A program made the position numbers and the translations under genes. From Amycolatopsis sp. FDAARGOS 1241 (lineage in GTDB: Bacteria; Actinomycetota; Actinomycetes; Mycobacteriales; Pseudonocardiaceae), in assembly GCF_016889705.1 (NCBI RefSeq), contig NZ_CP069526.1, positions 9,700,001 through 9,764,000 on the forward strand: DNA of 64,000 nucleotides. Direction: 5' to 3'. Under the pieces are notes generated by a model. The model did not search any database. It worked only from the letters and a program-made list of their open reading frames with translations, and had not been told where the DNA came from. Shown here one piece after another: positions 25,484 to 32,110 of the stretch (the first letter of the stretch is position 1; each line of letters starts with the position of its first letter).

Positions 25484-25850
25484 GAGTGGTGATACGAGTG
25501 GTCCTTTCGCGCCGGACCAGTGGCGTGAATGGTCCAGGCGGCGCAGGTCTTGTGGCGTGGGTGGCTTCTCGCCTGGAGCGGCGTGCGAGTGGCCTGGTTG
25601 CGTTGCGGGCGGCGTGAGTGGTCCATTCGTGCCGAGCGTGCTGCTCGAGTGGACCGATAGTGCCGGCTCGCCGGCGCGAGTGAACCGGCCGCATCGCGGT
25701 TCGGTGTGCGAGTGGACCGTTCGTGCCGGATTGTGCGGGTGCGAGAGGTCCCCTCGGCGGTGGCGCGAGTGGTGCGGTGGTGCCGATCCCGCGGCGCGAG
25801 TGGACCACTCGCACCGACCCGCACGCCGACGGGACCACTCGCGCCCCAAG
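25484..25850. repeat. Degenerate array of about 31-bp repeats with GGWCC-centred cores
   Basis: A core close to GCGAGTGGACCNNTCGYGCC recurs at about 25484, 25496, 25527, 25587, 25616, 25647, 25678, 25710, 25743, 25767 and 25798, followed by an inverse half at about 25833. From 25616 to 25798 most steps are 31-33 bp. The clearest copy, GCGAGTGGACCACTCGC (25796-25812), is a perfect palindrome around the central base. The spacing between copies varies and no cas gene is near, so this is not a CRISPR array. It fills the gap left by the truncated LuxR gene. Confidence 0.75.
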
Positions 25851-25947
25851 AGTCGCCCCCCGGAGGCGACGTCGCCGGCTCCCGATCGCGGGTGGGAGCC
25901 GGCGACGTCGACGCCGGCGTCGTCGGCAGTGTCGGAGGCGAGCCGGG

Positions 25948-26574
25948 TCAGTTGCCGTAGCGGCGGTGGCCCTGGCCGGGCTGGCCGGTCCCGAACTGGC
26001 CGCCGCGGGGGGTGGTGGCGGCGGATTCGAGGGAGGTGGCGGTGGCGGTGGTGCCGTTGACCTTCGCGATGACCGTGACGTTGTCGCCGGTCTTCGGGGT
26101 GGTGGCGGACTTCTGGGTGGATGCGTCGAGCGTGTAGGTCTGCTTGTAGCCGTCCTTGCTGGTGAGCGTGACGGATGTGGCGCTGATCTCCGTGATGGCG
26201 CCGGTCTGCAGTCGCTCGGTGACGTAGCCGCCGTTGGGGTCGCTCACGACGAAGTCCCCGTGCAGGGCGTCGCGCAGGGCGGCCGCGCCGCCGAAGCCGC
26301 CGAAGCCGCCGCGGCCGCCCGGGCCGCCCTGGCCGGGCCCGCCGAAACCGCCCGGGCCCGGCTGCTGCGCCGACGCGTTGTTGGAACTCGTCCCCGCCCA
26401 GATCGCGAGCCCGCCACCCACGGCGATCACCACGGCGACGCCCGCGGCGATCGCCGTCTTGCGGCCCGACCACCCCTTCTTGGGAGCCGGGGCGCCCGGC
26501 GCCCCGGGCGCGGGAGCAGGAGCACCCGGCGTCGGCTCGCCCCACGTGGCGCCCTGTGCTGGATCGGTCGTCAT
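25948..26574 (-). CDS. Membrane-anchored protein with Gly-rich segment and DUF5666-like domain
   Basis: This 208-residue protein starts at ATG 26574 behind GGAGGAAACC. A Pro/Ala/Gly-rich N-terminus precedes one membrane helix (TAIAAGVAVVIAVGGGLAIW), then a Gly-rich stretch (GPGGFGGPGQGGPGGRGGFG), then a small beta domain (LQTGAITEISATSVTLTSKD, GYKQTYTLDASTQ, TGDNVTVIAKVNGTTATATS) that resembles the DUF5666/OB-like fold. The C-terminus is outside the cell by topology. It is divergent from a two-component system, shares Gly-Phe-Gly stretches with the GT39 protein of that cluster, and has CACAG direct repeats upstream, so it is probably a target of the response regulator. Confidence 0.75.
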   Translation of the reverse strand: MTTDPAQGATWGEPTPGAPAPAPGAPGAPAPKKGWSGRKTAIAAGVAVVIAVGGGLAIWAGTSSNNASAQQPGPGGFGGPGQGGPGGRGGFGGFGGAAALRDALHGDFVVSDPNGGYVTERLQTGAITEISATSVTLTSKDGYKQTYTLDASTQKSATTPKTGDNVTVIAKVNGTTATATSLESAATTPRGGQFGTGQPGQGHRRYGN

Positions 26575-26620
26575 GGTTTCCTCCGGGTCTTGACGGACGA
26601 CCCGAGCGTCGCCGCCGCCG

Positions 26621-26658
26621 CTGTGCGCGAGCTGTGTCCGTGGTGGGATCCCGCTGTG
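26621..26658 (-). promoter_or_regulatory. 11-bp-spaced CACAG repeats facing the Gly-rich protein gene
   Basis: On the minus strand CACAG starts recur with exact 11-bp spacing; their plus-strand CTGTG forms lie at 26621, 26632 and 26654, with a degraded copy at 26643. Tandem direct repeats of 11 bp are the usual binding mode of OmpR/PhoB response regulators. Confidence 0.65.
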
Positions 26659-26687
26659 CACCCGCCCCGATCGGCTGACCGCCGGCG

Positions 26688-26714
26688 CACAGGAAACCCA
26701 CAGGAGCCGCACAG
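26688..26714 (+). promoter_or_regulatory. 11-bp-spaced CACAG repeats facing the response regulator gene
   Basis: CACAG begins at 26688, 26699 and 26710, exactly 11 bp apart, 34 bp before ATG 26748. This suggests autoregulation by the response regulator. Confidence 0.7.
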
Positions 26715-26747
26715 CTCGGGCTGAAAGGCGGGCCGCAGGATGGCACC

Positions 26748-27497
26748 ATGAGCAGTATGAACGCGACGTCGCCCGGTCGGGGCAAGGACGAGCTGCGCCG
26801 CGCCGACGGCAGTGCCGTCCGGGTGCTCGTGGTCGACGACGAGGCGACGCTGGCCGAACTCGTCGCCATGGCGCTGCGCATGGAGGGCTGGGAGGTGCGC
26901 AGCGCGGGCAACGGCACGGAGGCCGTCCGCGTCGCGCGCGACTTCCGGCCCGACGCGGTGGTGCTCGACGTGATGCTGCCCGACTTCGACGGCCTCGAGG
27001 TGTTGCGCCGCATGCGGTCGGAGGCGCCGTACCTGCCCGTGCTGTTCCTGACGGCCAAGGACGCGGTCGAGGACCGCATCGCCGGGCTCACCGCAGGCGG
27101 CGATGACTACGTCACCAAACCCTTCAGCCTCGAAGAGGTCGCGCTCCGGCTGCGCGCGCTGCTGCGGCGCGCCAACGGCGTCACGGGCGCGAGCGGCTCA
27201 CAGCTCGTCGTCGGCGACCTGACGCTCGACGAGGACAGCCGCGAGGTCCACCGCGCGGGCGAGCTCGTCTCCCTCACGGCCACGGAGTTCGAGCTGCTGC
27301 GCTACCTCATGCGCAACCCGAAGCGCGTGCTGTCGAAGGCCCAGATCCTCGATCGCGTGTGGAGCTACGACTTCGGCGGCCAGGCCAACATCGTCGAGCT
27401 CTACATCTCCTACTTGCGCAAGAAGATCGACGCGGACCGCGAGCCGATGATCCACACGATGCGCGGCGCGGGGTATGTCCTCAAGCCCGCCGGCTGA
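26748..27497 (+). CDS. OmpR-family response regulator
   Basis: This 249-residue regulator has a receiver domain (VRVLVVDDEATLAELVAMAL; phospho-acceptor Asp74 in VVLDVMLP; Thr in LFLTAKD; Lys in YVTKPFSL) and a C-terminal winged helix (LTATEFELLRYLMRNPKRVL, ISYLRKKID, IHTMRGAGYVLK). It overlaps the histidine kinase gene by 23 bp, so the pair is translationally coupled. CACAG repeats spaced by 11 bp occur before this gene, the divergent membrane protein and the GT39 gene, indicating a local regulon. The first 20 residues are a variable extension and GTG or ATG codons downstream are not better starts. Confidence 0.93.
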   Translation: MSSMNATSPGRGKDELRRADGSAVRVLVVDDEATLAELVAMALRMEGWEVRSAGNGTEAVRVARDFRPDAVVLDVMLPDFDGLEVLRRMRSEAPYLPVLFLTAKDAVEDRIAGLTAGGDDYVTKPFSLEEVALRLRALLRRANGVTGASGSQLVVGDLTLDEDSREVHRAGELVSLTATEFELLRYLMRNPKRVLSKAQILDRVWSYDFGGQANIVELYISYLRKKIDADREPMIHTMRGAGYVLKPAG

Positions 27498-28998
27498 CCC
27501 GACCCGCCGGCCGGCGCGACGGCCGTGGTCGCTGCGCCGCCGGCTGATCGTGCAGCTGGCGGCGCTGCTCGCGCTCGTCTGCCTGGTGGTCGGCGTGGTC
27601 ACGGAGTTCGCGCTCAACGACTTCCTCGTCGGCCAGCTCGACAAGCGCCTCGCCGCGACGACCGACCGCGGGTTCCGCTCCGGCGACCGGCCCCCGTGGA
27701 TCTACGGCGACAAACCGCCGCCCGACCCGCTGCGCGTGCTCGGCCAGGGCGACGGCACGCTTGCCATCCAGGTCCACAACGGCACGGTCCGCGCGGCGGT
27801 GCTGAACTTCGGCTCGGTGCCGCCGTCGAAGGCGAAGCCGCCGCTGGAACAGATCAGCACGGCGCAGCAGAAGCTCCTGCTGGGCCTGCCGCCCGACGGG
27901 CACCGCCGCACGATCGACCTCGGCGGTGAGCTCGGCGAGTACCGGGTGATCGCGTCGTTCGCGCCGAGCGGCGACTTCTCCGTGGTCGGACTGCCGCTCT
28001 CGGACGTCACGGACACGTTGTGGCGCTTGGGATTCATCTTCGGCGGCGTCGCGCTCGGCGGCATCCTCGTGGCCGGGGTCGCGGGCGCCGTCACGATCCG
28101 CCGCACGATGGCGCCGCTCGACCGGCTGGCCGCCACCGCGTCGCGGGTGTCGGAGCTGCAGCTCGACCGCGGCGAGGTCGCGCTGTCGGAGCGCGTGCCC
28201 GAAGTGGACACCGATCCGCGCACGGAGGTCGGCAAGGTCGGGTTCGCGCTCAATCGCATGCTGGGCCACATCGCCAACGCACTGAAGGCCCGGCATGCCA
28301 GCGAGAGCCGCGTGCGCCAGTTCGTCGCCGACGCGAGCCACGAGCTGCGCACGCCCCTGGCCGCCATCCGTGGTTACGCCGAGCTCACGCGGCGCAGCGG
28401 CGCGCAGGTGCCACCCGACGTCGCGTTCGCCATGAGCCGCGTCGAGTCCGAGTCGGCGCGCATGACGACGCTGGTGGAGGACCTGCTGCTGCTCGCACGG
28501 CTCGACGCCGGCCGGCCGATCGTGCCGGAGCCGGTGGACCTCTCGCGGCTGGTGGCCGATGCCGTCGCCGACTCCCACGTCGCCGGCCCCGGACACAAGT
28601 GGCGCCTCGAGCTGCCCGGCGAGCCGATCAGCGTGCTCGGCGACGCCGGCCAGCTGCACCAGGTGGTGCTGAACCTGCTCGGCAACGCCCGCACCCACAC
28701 CCCGGCGGGCACCACCGTGACCACCGCACTGTCCATCCAGGACGGCTGGGCACGCCTGTCGGTGCTCGACGACGGGCCCGGTATCCCGCCGGAGATCCTC
28801 CCGGATGTCTTCGAACGCTTCGCCCGCGGCGACAACTCGCGCTCCCGCGCCGCCGGCAGCACGGGCCTGGGCCTGGCGATCGTCGCCGCGGTCGTGGCCG
28901 CGCACCGCGGCCGCGTGTCGGTGCTCAGCGAGCCCGGCCGCACGGAGTTCGTCGCGGTGTTCCCGGAGTACCGGGACCCGGTCCTCACCCGGTCGTGA
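27475..28998 (+). CDS. HAMP-domain sensor histidine kinase
   Basis: This 507-residue kinase has two membrane helices (LIVQLAALLALVCLVVGVVT and LGFIFGGVALGGILVAGVAG) enclosing an extracytoplasmic sensor of about 140 residues. A HAMP linker follows (TIRRTMAPLDRLAATASRVS), then the HisKA box DASHELRTPLAAIRGYAELT with the phosphorylated His near 288, and an ATP-binding domain with NLLGNARTHT, DDGPGIPPE and GSTGLGLAI. The sensor has no known ligand motif. It is the partner of the overlapping OmpR-type regulator. The next gene, a GT39-type transferase, follows after a 66-bp gap holding CACAG repeats. Confidence 0.93.
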   Translation: MSSSPPADPTRRPARRPWSLRRRLIVQLAALLALVCLVVGVVTEFALNDFLVGQLDKRLAATTDRGFRSGDRPPWIYGDKPPPDPLRVLGQGDGTLAIQVHNGTVRAAVLNFGSVPPSKAKPPLEQISTAQQKLLLGLPPDGHRRTIDLGGELGEYRVIASFAPSGDFSVVGLPLSDVTDTLWRLGFIFGGVALGGILVAGVAGAVTIRRTMAPLDRLAATASRVSELQLDRGEVALSERVPEVDTDPRTEVGKVGFALNRMLGHIANALKARHASESRVRQFVADASHELRTPLAAIRGYAELTRRSGAQVPPDVAFAMSRVESESARMTTLVEDLLLLARLDAGRPIVPEPVDLSRLVADAVADSHVAGPGHKWRLELPGEPISVLGDAGQLHQVVLNLLGNARTHTPAGTTVTTALSIQDGWARLSVLDDGPGIPPEILPDVFERFARGDNSRSRAAGSTGLGLAIVAAVVAAHRGRVSVLSEPGRTEFVAVFPEYRDPVLTRS

Positions 28999-29004
28999 AT
29001 TCCT

Positions 29005-29042
29005 CACAGGCCGCGCACAGCGAGCGCACACCGCGACCACAA
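29005..29042 (+). promoter_or_regulatory. Four 11-bp-spaced CACA(G) repeats before the GT39 gene
   Basis: CACAG, CACAG, CACAC and CACAA begin at 29005, 29016, 29027 and 29038, exactly 11 bp apart, ending 22 bp before ATG 29065. The strict period and match to the repeats at 26688 support binding by the cluster's OmpR-type regulator. Confidence 0.75.
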
Positions 29043-29064
29043 ACGGCGTCGTGAGCATAGCGGC

Positions 29065-30966
29065 ATGACGAGTGCCACCACCGCGCCCGGACCGACCACT
29101 GTGGACCCCGTGAAGGAGGCGCCACCGGTCCCGGGACCGAGGTGGGTACGGCCCGCGGTCGCTTTGCTCCTCCTCGCGAGCGCCGCGTTGTACATGACGG
29201 ATGTCGCGATTTCAGGCTGGGGCAACGACTTCTATGCGATGGCCGTGCAAGCCGGCACGGAGAGCTGGAAGGCGTGGTTCTTCGGTTCACTGGATCCGGG
29301 CAACATCGTCACGGTCGACAAACCGCCGTTTTCGCTGTGGGTCATGGGCCTTTCCGGCCGGCTCTTCGGGTTCTCCAGCTGGAGCCTGCTCGTGCCGGAC
29401 GCGCTGGCCGGCGTCGCGTCCGTGGGTCTGGTGTACCTCGCGGTGCGGTGGCTGTCCGGCCCCGGCGCCGGCCTGCTCGCGGGCGCGGTGCTCGCGCTGA
29501 CGCCCGTCGCCGCGCTGATGTTCCGGTTCGACAACCCCGACGCGTTCCTCGTGCTGCTGCTGGTCGCCGGCGGCTACTGCGTGGTGCGCGCGCTCGAAGC
29601 GGCGAGCACGAAGTGGCTGGTGCTCGCGGGCGTCGCGATCGGGTTCGGGTTCCTCGACAAGATGCTGCAGGCGTTCCTGGTGCTGCCGGCGTTCGTGCTC
29701 GCGTACGCCGTGGCGGCGCCGACGTCGCTCGGCCGCCGCGTGTGGCAGCTGCTCGCCGCCGCGGGCGCGGTGGTCGTGTCGGCGGGCTGGTGGGTGCTCG
29801 CCGTCGCGCTCTGGCCCGCCGCGGACCGGCCGTACATCAGCGGCTCGACGGACAACAGCGTGCTGCAGCTGGCCTTCGGCTACAACGGACTCGGCCGGAT
29901 CTTCGGGCAGGGCCGTGGCGGCCCTGGCGGCGGTGGCGGCGGACGTCCGGACCTCCCGGCGGGCCTCGACCTGTCCGCGCGCGCCGGTGGCGGCGGCGGT
30001 TTCCGCGGCTTCGGCGGCGGCACGGGCCTGACGCGGCTGTTCACCGAGCAGTTCGGTGACGAGGCATCGTGGCTACTGCCCGCCGCGCTGATCGGGCTCA
30101 TCGCCGGGCTGTGGTTCACCCGCCGCGCGCCGCGCACCGACCGCACGCGCGCGGCCCTGCTGCTGTGGGGCGGGTGGACCGTGGTGACGGTGGTGGTCTT
30201 CAGCTACATGAGCGGGATCATCCACCCGTACTACACGGTGGCGCTGGCACCCGGCATCGCCGCGACGCTCGGCATCGCGACCCGCGAGCTCTGGCGCGGC
30301 CGGGCGCACTTCGGCCCGCGCGCGGTACTCTCGCTGATGCTCGCGGCCACGGCCGTCTGGGCGTTCATCCTGCTCTCCCGCACACCCGAGTGGCAGCCGT
30401 GGCTGCGCTACCTCGTGCTCGCGCTGGGGGCGATCGGCACGGCGGCGCTGCTCTTCAGCGCCGACGCGCTGCGGGGCGCGGCCCCGGTCGTGGCCGTCTT
30501 CGCGCTGGTCGCGGCTCTGCTGGGCACGGCGTCGTTCACGATCGTCACGGCCGCGTCGGCGCACGCGGGCGGCCAGCCGTCATCGGGTCCGGCCAGTCAG
30601 CGCGGCGGGTTCGGCGGGTTCGGAGGCAACGCAGCATCCACAATGGATCTGGACGGCCTGCTCCAGGCGACCACCACGAAGTGGGCCGCCGCGCAGACCG
30701 GCGCCATGCAGTCCGCCGGGCTCGCGCTCGGAAGCGGCAAGCCGGTCATGGCCATCGGCGGGTTCAGCGGCAGCGACCCGGCGCCGACGCTCGCGCAGTT
30801 CCAGCAGTACGTGAGCGCCGGCGAGATCCACTACTTCGTCGCGGGCGGCCGCGGCGGCTTCGCCGAGCTCCGCGGCACGGCCGGGCAGATCACCACCTGG
30901 GTCGAGCAGCACTTCCCGGCGACCACCGTCGGCGGGACGACCGTCTACGACCTCACGCGAAAGTGA
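29065..30966 (+). CDS. GT39/ArnT-type polyprenyl-phosphate-dependent glycosyltransferase
   Basis: This 633-residue integral membrane protein has about eleven hydrophobic segments. The first outer loop carries GNDFYAMAVQAGTESWKAWF and NIVTVDKPPFSLWV; the acidic and DKPP residues are the hallmarks of GT-C enzymes of the ArnT/PMT group. RFDNPDAFLVLLLVAGGYC follows. A Gly-rich loop (GRGGPGGGGGGRPDLPAGLD) and the Gly-rich QRGGFGGFGGNAAS break up the later part, and the last 110 residues form a soluble extracytoplasmic domain. It should transfer a sugar from a lipid carrier to an envelope acceptor. Position and shared CACAG repeats tie it to the two-component system. Its last 14 bp overlap the convergent dehydratase gene. 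Confidence 0.85.
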   Translation: MTSATTAPGPTTVDPVKEAPPVPGPRWVRPAVALLLLASAALYMTDVAISGWGNDFYAMAVQAGTESWKAWFFGSLDPGNIVTVDKPPFSLWVMGLSGRLFGFSSWSLLVPDALAGVASVGLVYLAVRWLSGPGAGLLAGAVLALTPVAALMFRFDNPDAFLVLLLVAGGYCVVRALEAASTKWLVLAGVAIGFGFLDKMLQAFLVLPAFVLAYAVAAPTSLGRRVWQLLAAAGAVVVSAGWWVLAVALWPAADRPYISGSTDNSVLQLAFGYNGLGRIFGQGRGGPGGGGGGRPDLPAGLDLSARAGGGGGFRGFGGGTGLTRLFTEQFGDEASWLLPAALIGLIAGLWFTRRAPRTDRTRAALLLWGGWTVVTVVVFSYMSGIIHPYYTVALAPGIAATLGIATRELWRGRAHFGPRAVLSLMLAATAVWAFILLSRTPEWQPWLRYLVLALGAIGTAALLFSADALRGAAPVVAVFALVAALLGTASFTIVTAASAHAGGQPSSGPASQRGGFGGFGGNAASTMDLDGLLQATTTKWAAAQTGAMQSAGLALGSGKPVMAIGGFSGSDPAPTLAQFQQYVSAGEIHYFVAGGRGGFAELRGTAGQITTWVEQHFPATTVGGTTVYDLTRK

Positions 30967-31867
30967 CTGTGGTGTTCGCTCCACAGAGGACGAAACAGGG
31001 CCGCGCGGCCGGCACGCGCCCGGCGAGCCACGCCGCGAGCGGGACGGCCGCGGCCGGCTCCACGGCCAGCCGGAACTCGGCCCACAGCCGGTCGCGCGCG
31101 GCGAGCAGCTCGGCGTCGCTGACCAGCACGGACGTGACGTTCGGGGCGGACAGGATCCGGAAGGGCACCTCGCCGACGCGGGTCGCGCCGAGCGCCGACG
31201 CGGCGACCGAGTCGAGGTCGACGTCCACCGGTTGCCCGGCCTCGAGCGCGGCGTGGAAGGCCTGGCAGTTCTCGGGCTCGACGGCGAACACGCGCCGCCC
31301 GCCGGCCGCGAGCGTGGCGCCCGCGGCGAGCCCGCCGCCGCCGACGGCGACCACCACGGCGTCGACGTCCGGGTCGTCCTGGACGATCTCCGCGGTGACC
31401 GTGCCCTGGCCGGCCACGACGTCGGGGTCGTCATACGCGGAGAGGTAACGCGTGCCCGGTTCGTCGCCGACGGCCAGTGCCGCGGCCGCCGCTTCCGCGT
31501 AGGTCGCGCCGTGGCGGATCAGCTTCGCGCCCGCAGCCTCGATGCCCGCCGCCTTCGCCTCCGGCACGGACTCGGGCACGTACACGACCGCGGGCAGGCC
31601 GAGCGCGTGCGCGGCCGTGGCGACGCCGAGCCCGTGGTTGCCGCCGGACGCCGTGACGACCCGCCGCGGGGCCGGGCCGGCGAGCAGCGCGTTGACCGCG
31701 CCGCGGAGCTTGAACGAGCCGCTGCGCTGGAGGTGCTCGAGTTTGAGCACCACGGGGCGACCGTCGATTTCGGTCCGTAGCTGCGGCGTCCTCCGAACGT
31801 GTGGCCGGATGCGGTTCGCGGCCGCGGCCACGTCGGCGGGCTTCGGGGTGCGCGGTGGTGTGCTCAT
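30953..31867 (-). CDS. PLP-dependent threonine/serine dehydratase
   Basis: This 304-residue protein is a fold-type II PLP enzyme. KLEHLQRSGSFKLRGAVNAL contains the Schiff-base Lys; VVTASGGNHGLGVATAAHAL binds the phosphate side; VVVAVGGGGLAAGATLAAGG is the Gly-rich phosphate loop. It resembles catabolic threonine dehydratase or serine racemase-like enzymes and lacks the C-terminal ACT domain of biosynthetic IlvA. It should deaminate threonine or serine to the 2-oxo acid. ATG 31867 is used; ATG 31876 in the same frame is an alternative and neither has a good ribosome-binding site. It converges with the GT39 gene by a 14-bp overlap. Confidence 0.88.
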   Translation of the reverse strand: MSTPPRTPKPADVAAAANRIRPHVRRTPQLRTEIDGRPVVLKLEHLQRSGSFKLRGAVNALLAGPAPRRVVTASGGNHGLGVATAAHALGLPAVVYVPESVPEAKAAGIEAAGAKLIRHGATYAEAAAAALAVGDEPGTRYLSAYDDPDVVAGQGTVTAEIVQDDPDVDAVVVAVGGGGLAAGATLAAGGRRVFAVEPENCQAFHAALEAGQPVDVDLDSVAASALGATRVGEVPFRILSAPNVTSVLVSDAELLAARDRLWAEFRLAVEPAAAVPLAAWLAGRVPAARPCFVLCGANTTVTFA

Positions 31868-32110
31868 GCCGTCCATCTTCGTCCGGGGACACGCGGTCTT
31901 GGAGCGTTGTCGGGATCTTGTGCCAGTCGCTAAGCTCTCGCGCGGAAGAGCCAGGGGCCGGCCAACCTCGTGCACAACGGTACGGGTCTCACTGTTCGTG
32001 TTGGGTTCCGTGCACTGTCCTCCTTCCTGATGTCCACCGTTCGGTGAGCTCCTTTGTGTACAGAGCGCGCCCGCGGTGCCGTGAGCGGACTGGAACGGAA
32101 GGTGACGCTG

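Noticed and set aside
25484..25850. A CRISPR array, because of repeats at about 31-bp spacing.
   Set aside because: The repeats are too degenerate, there are no uniform unique spacers, and no cas gene lies in the window.
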